NCBI GenBank assembly: GCA_016714015.1
Contig: JADJNZ010000007.1
Location: 248,001-312,000 of the forward strand
Direction: 5' to 3'
DNA length: 64,000 nucleotides
From: Gemmatimonadota bacterium
GTDB taxonomy: Bacteria > Gemmatimonadota > Gemmatimonadetes > Gemmatimonadales > Gemmatimonadaceae
Position 1 is the first letter of the stretch. Every line of letters begins with the position of its first letter. The position numbers and the translations under genes are program-made. Under the pieces are notes generated by a model. That model was not told the DNA's origin. It made no database searches and was given only the letters and a program-made list of their open reading frames with translations. Below are positions 1-8,263 of this stretch, in pieces.

Positions 1-543
1 GCCGATCTCTTCCAAGCGATTCCGCGTCCGCTGCCCATCCCGGTGATGATCGTGCAGCACATGCCGCCCGTCTTCACCAAGTCCCTCGCGGACCGACTCG
101 GCCGCGACTCGGCGCATCGCTTCCATGAGGCCGAGGCGGGGCAGGTGCTCCGCGCGGGCGAGGTGTACATCGCACCCGGTGGCCGCCATATGGAGGTCGA
201 GCGCGTGGGGGCTCAGATGCAGGTGGCGCTCCACGACGGGCCGCCCGAGAACAGCTGCCGTCCGGCGGCCGACGTGCTGCTCCGCAGTGCGGCGCGCACG
301 ATGGGGCCGCAACTCCTCGCGTGCGTGCTCACCGGCATGGGACATGACGGGCTGCGCGGTTGCGAGCAGGTGCGCGCCTCCGGCGGCCAGGTGCTCGCAC
401 AGGATGAGCGCACGAGCGTCGTCTGGGGGATGCCCGGCGCAGTCGTGAACGCGGGGCTCGCGCACGAGGTCCTGGCCCTCGGCGACCTCGCCGGGGCGAT
501 CGCCCGGCGGGCTTCGCCGCTCCCGCTCTCCGCGACAGGGTGA
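1..543 (+). CDS. cheB: CheB chemotaxis protein-glutamate methylesterase, C-terminal part (5' end outside window)
   Basis: The frame is open from base 1, so the window starts inside the gene and only about 180 codons of the methylesterase domain are present. CheB removes methyl groups from glutamates of chemotaxis receptors in the cytoplasm, reversing CheR and resetting sensitivity. The visible part has the QHMPPVFT segment carrying the catalytic histidine and the GMGHDG segment carrying the catalytic aspartate. The nucleophile serine and any receiver domain would lie upstream and cannot be judged. The stop is followed at once by cheR, the usual partner, in what looks like one operon running to 8188. 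The family call is secure. Confidence 0.95.
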   Translation, partial: ADLFQAIPRPLPIPVMIVQHMPPVFTKSLADRLGRDSAHRFHEAEAGQVLRAGEVYIAPGGRHMEVERVGAQMQVALHDGPPENSCRPAADVLLRSAARTMGPQLLACVLTGMGHDGLRGCEQVRASGGQVLAQDERTSVVWGMPGAVVNAGLAHEVLALGDLAGAIARRASPLPLSATG

Positions 544-548
544 GGACC

Positions 549-1382
549 ATGGGCATCTCGAGCGCGAGCTTCAACTACGTGAGTGACTTCGCACGCCGCC
601 AGGCGGCGATCGTGATCGACCCGGGGAAGGAGTACCTGGTGGAGACGCGATTGGCCGGCCTCGCGCGTGACCATGCCGAAGGATCGCTGGAGCGATTCGT
701 GGACCTGTTGCGTGGCGAACCCGCGGCGAGCGCCTTGCGCGCGCGCGCGCTCGACGCGCTCACGACCAACGAGACCTCGTTCTTCCGCGACTTCCATCCG
801 TACGAGGTGCTGCGGAAGCGCATCCTGCCGGACCTGATCGCCGCCAAGGGCGATGGGGCGCGGCTGTCGATCTGGTCCGCCGCCTGCTCCGCCGGGCAGG
901 AGCCGGTGAGCCTGGCACTCCTGCTGCGCGAGCACTTCCCGGCGCTGGCGGACGGGCGCGCGTCGATCCTCGCGACCGACCTGAGCGGGTCGGTCCTCGA
1001 TCAGGCGCGGGCGGGGAAGTACACGCAGTTCGAGGTGAACCGTGGCCTGCCGGCGATCCTCCTCGCGAAGCACTTCAAGAAGCACGAGGACCGCTGGCAG
1101 GTGAGCGAGTCGATCCGCGCGATGATCGAATACCGCCAGCGGAACCTCATCGAGCCGCTGCCTTCCCAGGAGCGGCACGACCTCGTGATGCTGCGCAACG
1201 TGTTGATCTACTTCGACGTCCCCACCAAGCAGCGGATCCTCTCGGCGATCCGGGAGCGGATGGCGCCGGGCGGCATCCTCGTGCTCGGTACCGCGGAGAC
1301 GACCCTGCATCTCGATCCGGCCTGGGAGATCGTACGGGCGGAGAACAGCACGGTCTTCCGGCTCAAGGCGGAGGCACGATGA
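549..1382 (+). CDS. cheR: CheR chemotaxis protein methyltransferase
   Basis: This is a SAM-dependent methyltransferase that methylates receptor glutamates. It shows TTNETSFFRD near the N-terminal/catalytic boundary, the SAM-binding stretch WSAACSAGQEP, and LRNVLIYFD near the end. Its 277 residues are normal for CheR. I chose ATG 549 because AGGGTGAGG lies just upstream. A GTG at 540 that overlaps the cheB stop is possible and would add three residues. The stop overlaps the next start (ATGA at 1379), which implies translational coupling. With CheB it sets the adaptation level of the receptors, probably including the one at 6458-8188. Confidence 0.95.
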   Translation: MGISSASFNYVSDFARRQAAIVIDPGKEYLVETRLAGLARDHAEGSLERFVDLLRGEPAASALRARALDALTTNETSFFRDFHPYEVLRKRILPDLIAAKGDGARLSIWSAACSAGQEPVSLALLLREHFPALADGRASILATDLSGSVLDQARAGKYTQFEVNRGLPAILLAKHFKKHEDRWQVSESIRAMIEYRQRNLIEPLPSQERHDLVMLRNVLIYFDVPTKQRILSAIRERMAPGGILVLGTAETTLHLDPAWEIVRAENSTVFRLKAEAR

Positions 1383-3232
1383 CCGCCATCGGCGATCCGC
1401 ACGCCCTCTCGACGCTGGCGCAGGCGCTCCACGAGCAGTCCGACCGGCTGGAGGCGGCCTCGTCGCGCCTCGAACAGGTCTTCCTGTCGACCGCGGACGA
1501 CATCATGACCATCACCGGCTCCGGGCGCGACCTGATCGCCCGGAGCCATGACCTCGTGGAGATGGCGGTGGGGCATCGGGGGGGCGCCGTCGTCACCGAG
1601 GCGACCGCGGTGCTTCGCGAGCCGATCGCGTTCCTCACCGACGGGGTCGCGCGCATGCGGCGGGTCATCGAGCTGCTGTCCGGTCAGCATGAGCGCCTGC
1701 GGAAGGCGTTGCGCGCCGAGCGCGACCTGCGCACGGTCATGGCGCCCATGACGTACGTGCGGACACTGCTCTGCATCGAAGGGGCGCGCCTCGACGGCAC
1801 GGAGGCGCAGAAGCTCGGCGACCTCGCGCGCGACATCGAATCGATGCAACTGCGGTTGGAGGAGGTCTTCGACCAGCAGTTCCGGGATCTGCAGTCCACG
1901 GAGACCTCGTTCGGCGAACTGCTCGCGCGGCTGCGCACGCAGTCGGCGGCGCATGAGACCGAGGCCGCGGCCCGGCACGAGGAGATCGAGGGCGCCCTCT
2001 CGCGCATGGAACAGGGCACCTCGGAGAGCGAGCGCGGCGAGTCGCAGCTGGCGCAGATCAGCCGCGAGGTCGGCGCCGAGGTCTCGCGCGTGGTGCTGGC
2101 GCTCCAGTTCCAGGACATCGTGAGCCAGAAGCTCGCGCACGTGCGCGCGACGGTGGCGGAGATGCAGCGCCCGCTCGTCGGCCTCGTCGACGGGGCGCTG
2201 CGCTCGGGCGAGGATCTCCGCTTCGTGGAACAGGCGGGCCGGATCGTGCTCGGGCAACTCGAGGCCGCCGAGGTGGAACTCGGCAGCGCCGACGAGACCG
2301 TGGCGGATGGGCTCCGCGTGATCGTCGCGCGCGTGAGGGCGTTGGATGAGGCCGCGCTCTCGATGTACGACGTGGATTCGGTGACGGCGGGCGTGGACGG
2401 CTTCGTGCAAGTGATGCTCGAGGCGATCCAGCAGATCGCCGCCCTCCTCGAGAGCGGCACGCGGCTCGCGGCGGAAGCGCATGTGGTCGTGGCGCCCATC
2501 CATGTCACGGCAGGCGCCGTCGCCCAGCGCATCGGGTCGCTCGCGAGCGGCATGCACCTCGTCGGCCTCAATGCCGAGGTCCAGACGGCGCACATCCAGT
2601 CCGCCGGCGGACTCGAGGTCCTCTCGGCGCGCCTGAGCGAGATCTCGCGGGAGACCGGCGCGCTCTCGGCCGAGGTCGCGAAGGACATCGACGGCATCGT
2701 GCGGACCATCGGCGAGGCCGAGGGCCTGTTGCGTCAACTGCGGACGCACGGCGCGCGGCACGCCACCGAGGTGCGCCAGTCAGCGACGAGTGTGAGTGGG
2801 CGCCTGCATGAGTACCGCGACGGCACGCTCACGAGCGTGGTCGGGCTCGGTGAGGTGGCCGCGCGGCTGCACGAGCAGGTGGGGCCGCTGATGTCGCGCC
2901 CGCCCTGGCGCGCGCTCTTCATCGAGGAGATGGAGGGCCTGCGTGGCGCCGTCGCCGCCGTGGTCGAGCGGATGTCCGCCGCGGCCGAGGAGCAGGGCGT
3001 CCCGGCGGATGCGGCAAGCGCACGCGTGGCGGCCGTGGCCGGACGGTACACGATGGCCTCGGAGCGGCGCGTGCACGACGCGCGGCTGAAGGGAGAGGCC
3101 GCGCACCTCCGGCGCTCCGTCCGTGGCGGCAGCGTCGATCTCTTCGCGGACGACGATCCGCCCGATGCAGGGGAACCCCCGACGGACCTGTCGTCCTCAG
3201 GCCCCGCCGCCGGCGACGTCGAGCTCTTCTGA
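1379..3232 (+). CDS. Soluble methyl-accepting-chemotaxis-like protein with degenerate signalling tip and CheZ-like FQDxxxQ motif
   Basis: This 617-residue protein has no signal peptide or membrane segment and is mostly predicted helix and coiled coil. Around residues 402-440 the stretch MHLVGLNAEVQTAHIQ aligns by eye with the receptor hairpin tip (TNLLALNAAIEAARAG), but the following GRGFAVVA block is lost, so it is probably not a normal CheA-coupling receptor. Residues 244-250 read FQDIVSQ, matching the D-x-x-x-Q spacing of the CheZ phosphatase motif (FQDLTGQ). It sits between cheR and cheY, its start overlaps the cheR stop, and no cheZ is visible in the operon. It could be a scaffold, an adaptor or a CheY-P phosphatase. 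The receptor-like fold is likely; the phosphatase role is only inferred. Confidence 0.75.
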   Translation: MTAIGDPHALSTLAQALHEQSDRLEAASSRLEQVFLSTADDIMTITGSGRDLIARSHDLVEMAVGHRGGAVVTEATAVLREPIAFLTDGVARMRRVIELLSGQHERLRKALRAERDLRTVMAPMTYVRTLLCIEGARLDGTEAQKLGDLARDIESMQLRLEEVFDQQFRDLQSTETSFGELLARLRTQSAAHETEAAARHEEIEGALSRMEQGTSESERGESQLAQISREVGAEVSRVVLALQFQDIVSQKLAHVRATVAEMQRPLVGLVDGALRSGEDLRFVEQAGRIVLGQLEAAEVELGSADETVADGLRVIVARVRALDEAALSMYDVDSVTAGVDGFVQVMLEAIQQIAALLESGTRLAAEAHVVVAPIHVTAGAVAQRIGSLASGMHLVGLNAEVQTAHIQSAGGLEVLSARLSEISRETGALSAEVAKDIDGIVRTIGEAEGLLRQLRTHGARHATEVRQSATSVSGRLHEYRDGTLTSVVGLGEVAARLHEQVGPLMSRPPWRALFIEEMEGLRGAVAAVVERMSAAAEEQGVPADAASARVAAVAGRYTMASERRVHDARLKGEAAHLRRSVRGGSVDLFADDDPPDAGEPPTDLSSSGPAAGDVELF

Positions 3233-3338
3233 TGCGCCGGTCCGATCCGCATCAAGCCGGCCACGGAGCCGGTCGATACTCGGAACAAGATGCTGTCGTG
3301 TCGCGGGTCGAGCGACGGCCGAATCCACGGAGTGCATG

Positions 3339-3704
3339 ATGGGCGCGACGATCATGACGGTCGACGATGCAGCCACGATCCGGAAGATGGTCTCCTGGAC
3401 GCTCAAGGGCGCGGGCCACGAGGTCATCGAGGCCGCGGACGGCGCCGAGGCGCTCACGGCGATCCGCGGGCGCAAAGTGGACATGGTGATCAGCGACATC
3501 AACATGCCGAACATGGATGGCATCGAGCTCACGCGCCAACTGCGTGGGCGCCCGGAGACCGCGCGCATCCCGGTGATCCTGCTGACGACCGAATCGGACG
3601 CCGAGAAGAAGGCGGCGGGCAAGGCGGCTGGGGCGACGGGGTGGATGGTGAAGCCCTTCAGTCAAGATGCGCTGCTCGCGGTCGTCGCGAAGGTGATCCC
3701 ATGA
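3339..3704 (+). CDS. cheY: CheY single-domain response regulator
   Basis: This is a 121-residue stand-alone receiver domain. The acidic pocket is DD at residues 9-10, the phospho-acceptor is Asp53 in ISDINMPNMDG, the switch threonine is at 83-84 in LLTTESD, and the conserved lysine is Lys105 in VKPF. It accepts phosphate from CheA and carries the chemotaxis output. I chose ATG 3339 because GGAG lies six bases upstream and MGATIMTVDD is a typical CheY N-terminus; ATG 3336 directly before it is also possible. It lies 18 bases before cheA. No flagellar or pilus gene is in the window, so the motor it controls is unknown. Confidence 0.93.
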   Translation: MGATIMTVDDAATIRKMVSWTLKGAGHEVIEAADGAEALTAIRGRKVDMVISDINMPNMDGIELTRQLRGRPETARIPVILLTTESDAEKKAAGKAAGATGWMVKPFSQDALLAVVAKVIP

Positions 3705-3722
3705 GCCACCGCCGAGCCTGCC

Positions 3723-5993
3723 ATGGATGAGGAACTCCAGCGACAGCTGATCGAGGACTTCGTCGTCCAGAGCACCGAGGAGCTCGCGGCCTTCGACCGC
3801 GAGCTGCTCGCGCTCGAGACGCGCGACTCCAGCGAGGAGACGCTGCGCACGATCTTCCGCGTCATCCATACGATCAAGGGCACGGCGGGGTGCATCGGTC
3901 TCGGGCGCGTCGAGCGGCTGGCGCACATGGCGGAGAACGTGCTCTCGCGCGTGCAGCGCGGGACCCTCGACCCGTCGTCGGACGTGATCAGCACACTGCT
4001 CCGCACGAGTGACCGCCTCAACCAGATGGTGCGCGACGTGGAGCGCACCGGCAAGGACGACGGCTTCGAGGTCGACGACCTGGTGCGGGAGTTGGAGGCG
4101 GTGCAGGCGGGGAAGTCCGCCGCGGAAACGAAGCCCGTCGAGGCGGCCTTCGGGCTCTTCGTCGATGATGACCAGGCATTCGGGATCTTCGCCGATGAGG
4201 ACGCCACGCCGGTGCCCGCCGTGGCCGCGCCGCCTGTCGCCCCGACGGCCGCGCCCGGCGCCCCGAGCGCGGCGGTCGCCGCATCCGGCGCTCCGGCGCC
4301 CTCCGGTGGTCGCCCATCCGTCGCGGACAACGTGGTCCGCGTCGATGTCGCGCAGCTCGACGCCCTCATGAATCTCGTCGGAGAACTGGTGCTGACGCGC
4401 AACCAGATCCTCGCCTCGAGCGGACTCACGGAGCACGGGGCGCTCGGGACCGCGGCGCAGCGGCTCAACGTGATCACGAGCGAACTGCAGGAACGCGTGA
4501 TGAAGACGCGCATGCAGCCCATCGGGAACGTCTGGGCGAAGTTCCCGCGGACGGTGCGCGATCTCGCTGCCGACCTGGGCAAGCGGGTGCGGCTGGTGAT
4601 GGACGGCCAGGCCACGGAGCTCGACCGCACCATCCTCGATGCCATCCGCGATCCGCTCACCCACCTGGTGCGCAACTCCATCGACCACGGGCTCGAGACC
4701 CCGAGCGTGCGTCGCGCGGCCGGCAAGCCCGACGAGGGGCTCGTCGCCCTGCGCGCGTACCACGAGGGCGGTCAGGTGGTGATCGAGATCATGGACGACG
4801 GTCGCGGGATCGACGTGGAGCGTGTGAAGGCGAAGGCGGTGCAGAACGGCGTCCTCGATGCCGAGCGTGCTGCGCGCCTGAGCGCTCGCGAGGCGATGCA
4901 GCTGATCTTCCTCCCGGGGTTCTCGACCGCCGAGCAGGTCACCAACGTCTCCGGCCGCGGCGTCGGGATGGACGTGGTGCGCTCCAACATCGAGCGGACC
5001 GGCGGCTCGATCGAACTGCAGTCCGACATGGGGCAGGGCACGACCATTCGCCTACGCATCCCGCTCACGCTCGCGATCATCCCGGCCCTCATCGTCTCGA
5101 GCGCCGGGGAGCGCTTCGCCATCCCGCAGATGAGCCTCGTGGAACTGGTCCGCCTCGAGCGCGGCACCAGCGCGCAGACGGTCGAGCTGCTCGCCGGGCG
5201 CCCCGTCTACCGGCTGCGCGGCCGCCTGTTGCCGCTCGTATCCCTCGCGACGCTGCTCGGTCTCGCGCCGGACGACCCGACGGCGCTCGCGTCGGAGGAG
5301 ATCGCGAACATCGTCGTCCTCCAGAGCGACGGGCAGGAGTTCGGACTGGTCGTCGAGGCGATCAACGACACCGAGGAGATCGTGGTCAAGCCGCTCGGCA
5401 AGCGGCTCAAGCAGGTCGCCGTCTACGCCGGCGCGACGATCATGGGCGACGGGCGCGTGGCGCTCATCCTCGACGCGAGCGGCCTCGCGCACCACGCGGC
5501 GATTGCGGTGCCGAGCAAGGACCGTCGCGGCGTGCACGTGGACGAGGGCGAGACCGCCGCGCAGGCGCGACGTGACGAGATGCTCCTCTGCCGCGCGGCT
5601 GGGGACCGCCGCATCGCGATCCCGCTCGACCTCATCACGCGGCTGGAGGAGATCGACCCGTCGCGGCTCGAACGGGCCGGCGGCCGGCGCGTGTTGCAGT
5701 ATCGCGGCCACCTGCTCCCCGTCGTCGAGGTGGCCGAGGGGATAGGCGGACGTCCGCGCGACCGGGCCAGCGACGAGACCGTCCGGATCATCGTGGTCGA
5801 GGTCGACGGGGTCGAGGTCGGACTCGTCGTCGACCGGATCGACGACATCGTGCAGGACGCGATCGAGGTCCGCTGCGGCGCGACCGCGACCGGCCTGCTC
5901 GGCTCCGCCGTCATCGGCGGGCAGGTGACCGACCTGCTCGATGTGCCCGCACTCGTGCGCGGGCAACGGCTCGCCGTCGCCCACGCCGCCTGA
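3723..5993 (+). CDS. cheA: CheA chemotaxis histidine kinase with two C-terminal CheW domains
   Basis: CheA autophosphorylates and passes phosphate to CheY and CheB. The 756 residues show an Hpt domain (about 1-110) with His49 in RVIHTIKGTAGC, then an Ala/Pro-rich linker (about 115-200) where the P2 CheY-docking domain would normally be. A dimerisation region (about 204-270) and an ATPase domain (about 296-448) with NSIDHG, DDGRGID and GRGVGMDVV follow. There are two CheW-like domains, at about 452-590 and 617-750. The second CheW domain and the apparent lack of P2 depart from the E. coli layout. It is followed 14 bases later by cheW. Identification is certain. Confidence 0.96.
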   Translation: MDEELQRQLIEDFVVQSTEELAAFDRELLALETRDSSEETLRTIFRVIHTIKGTAGCIGLGRVERLAHMAENVLSRVQRGTLDPSSDVISTLLRTSDRLNQMVRDVERTGKDDGFEVDDLVRELEAVQAGKSAAETKPVEAAFGLFVDDDQAFGIFADEDATPVPAVAAPPVAPTAAPGAPSAAVAASGAPAPSGGRPSVADNVVRVDVAQLDALMNLVGELVLTRNQILASSGLTEHGALGTAAQRLNVITSELQERVMKTRMQPIGNVWAKFPRTVRDLAADLGKRVRLVMDGQATELDRTILDAIRDPLTHLVRNSIDHGLETPSVRRAAGKPDEGLVALRAYHEGGQVVIEIMDDGRGIDVERVKAKAVQNGVLDAERAARLSAREAMQLIFLPGFSTAEQVTNVSGRGVGMDVVRSNIERTGGSIELQSDMGQGTTIRLRIPLTLAIIPALIVSSAGERFAIPQMSLVELVRLERGTSAQTVELLAGRPVYRLRGRLLPLVSLATLLGLAPDDPTALASEEIANIVVLQSDGQEFGLVVEAINDTEEIVVKPLGKRLKQVAVYAGATIMGDGRVALILDASGLAHHAAIAVPSKDRRGVHVDEGETAAQARRDEMLLCRAAGDRRIAIPLDLITRLEEIDPSRLERAGGRRVLQYRGHLLPVVEVAEGIGGRPRDRASDETVRIIVVEVDGVEVGLVVDRIDDIVQDAIEVRCGATATGLLGSAVIGGQVTDLLDVPALVRGQRLAVAHAA

Positions 5994-6007
5994 CTCGGAG
6001 CCCTGCC

Positions 6008-6448
6008 ATGCATGACACCATGCTGCTCTGCACCTTCCGCGTCGCGACGCTCGAGTTCGGCGTGGAGGTCATGAAGGTCCAGGAGGTCCTGCGCGCCCAG
6101 TCGATGACCGTCGTGCCGTTGGCGCCCGATGCGATCTCCGGTCTCGTGAACCTCCGCGGGCAGATCGTGACCGCGATCGACATGCGCCGCCGCCTCGGGC
6201 TCGCCGACCGTGATCCGGCCGAGGCGGCGATGAACGTCATCGTCCGCACCGACGATGGCGCCGTGAGCCTGCTCGTGGACGACATCGGGGACGTGATCGA
6301 GGCCGATCCCGAGGCGACGGAACCGGTCCCGGCGACCGTTGCGCCCGCATTGCGTGCGCTCATCTCCGGCGTACAGCGCACCGCCCACTCGTTGCTGCTC
6401 GTGCTCGACCCTGAAGCCGCCGCGGACCTCTCCGCGGTGCCCACCTGA
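6008..6448 (+). CDS. cheW: CheW chemotaxis adaptor
   Basis: This 146-residue single CheW domain couples CheA to receptors. Typical segments are TFRVATLEFGVEVMKVQEVL, the NLRGQIVTAIDMRRRLGL strand-turn, and a LVDDIGDVIE strand. GGAG at 5998-6001 precedes ATG 6008. It lies between cheA and the receptor gene in the same operon, as expected for a dedicated signalling array. The far C-terminus is Ala-rich and ends shortly after the domain. Confidence 0.95.
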   Translation: MHDTMLLCTFRVATLEFGVEVMKVQEVLRAQSMTVVPLAPDAISGLVNLRGQIVTAIDMRRRLGLADRDPAEAAMNVIVRTDDGAVSLLVDDIGDVIEADPEATEPVPATVAPALRALISGVQRTAHSLLLVLDPEAAADLSAVPT

Positions 6449-6457
6449 GGAGGGACC

Positions 6458-8188
6458 ATGTCCGATTCCGCCAAGGGTCCCTCGGACCCGTCCACCCGTC
6501 GTCGCCGACCCACCGATCGTCCCACCACCGCCAAGGACCGCCTGAGCATGCCTCCCACCGTCGGTAGCTATCCCTCGCGCCGCGCGCCACGCGCCGCCCG
6601 TCCGGCGGCGGCCGCGCGCGAGGCGCACGTCGCCTCGGGGTACCTCGAGGCGCTCCAGCGCGCGCAGGCGGTGATCTCTTACGACGCCGATGGGCGCGTC
6701 ACCGCGGTGAGCGAGCCGTACCTTCGCCTCGTCGCGCATCGCGAGGAGGCCGTGATCGGCCAGCAGCACCGGCTGTTCGTGTCGGTCGAGCACGCGGCAT
6801 CCGCCGCGTACGCCGCGCTCTGGTCGGCGCTCCGCGCGGGCGAGCCGCAGTCGGGCGAGTATCCGCGCGTCGCAGAGGACGGCCGCACGCTCTGGCTCCA
6901 GTCCACCTACACGCCCATCCGTGACGCGCACGGCGTTGTCTCCGCGGTCATCGAGGTCGCGGCGGACGTGACGGCCCGACGCCAGGCCGCGGCGCACGGC
7001 GAGCAGATGCGGCAGATGCTGGAACAGGCGCCGATCAATGTCATGTTCTCGGACCTCTCGCACACCATCACCTACATGAACGAGGCCTCGCGCCGCACGT
7101 TGCGGAGGATCGAGCACAGCCTTCCGGTGAAGGTCGATCGCATCGTCGGACAGTCGGTCGACATCTTCCACAAGAACCCGGGCCACCAGCGGCGCCTGCT
7201 GAGCGATCCGTCGCTGATGCCGCGCCGCGCCGTGATCACCGTCGGGGACGACAAGCTCGACCTGCTCGCCACCGCGATCAACGGTCCGGACGGCACGATG
7301 GTCGGCGTGATGGTGACCTGGGACCTCATCACCGAGCGACTGCGCATCGAGGCGCGGGAGAAGGAGCTGGCGGAGAGCCTCCGCCGCACCATGGCCGCGG
7401 TCTCCGGCAACGCGCAGGCGCTGGCCGCCGCCTCGGAGGAGCTCTCGGCGACCTCTCAGCAGATGAGCACCAGCTCGGACGAGACGAGCTCGCAGGCGGG
7501 CGTCGTCGCGGCGGCGGCCGAGGAGGTCACGATGAACGTCGCGACCGTCGCCACGAGCGCCGAGGAGATGAGTGCGACGGTACGCGAGGTCGCGCGCTCG
7601 GCCACCGATGCCGCGCGCGTCGCGGCGACGGCGGTGCGCGTCGCCGGCGAGACGAACGAGCGGATGGGCAAGCTCGGCGCGAGCTCGCACGAGATCGGCA
7701 AGGTGATCAAGGTCATCACGAGCATCGCGCAGCAGACCAACCTGCTCGCGCTGAACGCGACGATCGAGGCGGCACGTGCCGGCGAGGCCGGCCGCGGGTT
7801 CGCCGTGGTCGCCAACGAGGTGAAGGAACTGGCCAAGCAGACCGCTGCCGCGACGGAGGACATCAGCCACAAGATCGAGGCCATCCAGTCCGACACGCGG
7901 GGGTCGATCGCGGCGATCGAGGAGATCGGCCGGATCATCGGCGAGATCAGCGACATCCAGAACACGATCGCGAGCGCGGTGGAGGAGCAGGCGGCCACGA
8001 CGAGCGAGATCGCGCGCAACGCGGCCGAGGCGGCGCGGGGCAGCGAGGAGATCTCGCGCAACATCACGAGCGTCTCGACGGCCGCGTCGGACACGGCGGA
8101 GGGTGCGTCGGGGACGCTGATGGCCTCGCAGGAGCTCGCGCGGCTCGCGTCGGAACTCTCGGCGGTGGTGCAGTCCGCCGAGGGCTGA
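6458..8188 (+). CDS. Cytoplasmic methyl-accepting chemotaxis protein with two PAS-like domains
   Basis: This 576-residue receptor has no signal peptide or membrane segment, so it senses inside the cell. The first 50 residues are basic, Pro-rich and probably disordered. A PAS domain follows (about 60-170, with WLQSTYTPIRDAHG), then a second PAS-like region (about 180-295). A receptor signalling domain (about 300-570) carries a well conserved tip at about 425-460, TNLLALNATIEAARAGEAGR followed by GFAVVANEVKELA. The C-terminal pentapeptide that tethers CheR in enterobacteria is absent. GAGGAGGGACC precedes ATG 6458. It is the last gene of the operon and the probable input to the CheA/CheW pair; the ligand or cofactor cannot be read from sequence. 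Confidence 0.93.
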   Translation: MSDSAKGPSDPSTRRRRPTDRPTTAKDRLSMPPTVGSYPSRRAPRAARPAAAAREAHVASGYLEALQRAQAVISYDADGRVTAVSEPYLRLVAHREEAVIGQQHRLFVSVEHAASAAYAALWSALRAGEPQSGEYPRVAEDGRTLWLQSTYTPIRDAHGVVSAVIEVAADVTARRQAAAHGEQMRQMLEQAPINVMFSDLSHTITYMNEASRRTLRRIEHSLPVKVDRIVGQSVDIFHKNPGHQRRLLSDPSLMPRRAVITVGDDKLDLLATAINGPDGTMVGVMVTWDLITERLRIEAREKELAESLRRTMAAVSGNAQALAAASEELSATSQQMSTSSDETSSQAGVVAAAAEEVTMNVATVATSAEEMSATVREVARSATDAARVAATAVRVAGETNERMGKLGASSHEIGKVIKVITSIAQQTNLLALNATIEAARAGEAGRGFAVVANEVKELAKQTAAATEDISHKIEAIQSDTRGSIAAIEEIGRIIGEISDIQNTIASAVEEQAATTSEIARNAAEAARGSEEISRNITSVSTAASDTAEGASGTLMASQELARLASELSAVVQSAEG

Positions 8189-8223
8189 AGGCCCGGTCGG
8201 GGAGCGGGAGCGGAGCGGAAGGT

Positions 8224-8255
8224 GCGGGGCCTGCTGTGATGACAGCAGGCCCCGC
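8224..8255. terminator. Strong hairpin terminator between convergent genes
   Basis: A perfect 14-bp stem (GCGGGGCCTGCTGT paired with ACAGCAGGCCCCGC) closes a GATG loop. It lies between the end of the chemotaxis operon and the end of the convergent hybrid kinase gene, and is symmetrical enough to serve both strands. There is no clear T-run, so intrinsic termination is inferred from stem strength and position. Confidence 0.85.
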
Positions 8256-8263
8256 GTCGTTCC

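Noticed and set aside
1208..2761. Long minus-strand frame opposite the receptor-like gene
   Set aside because: Composition is that of a shadow frame; the plus strand has clear motifs and proper operon spacing.
5423..7870. Long open frame on the minus strand opposite cheA, cheW and the receptor gene
   Set aside because: It is Arg/Gly/Val/Asp-rich with no domain, and is the usual antisense shadow of high-GC coding sequence.
8224..8255. Attachment site or operator
   Set aside because: Position between two convergent gene ends and a GC-rich 14-bp stem with 4-base loop fit a terminator best.
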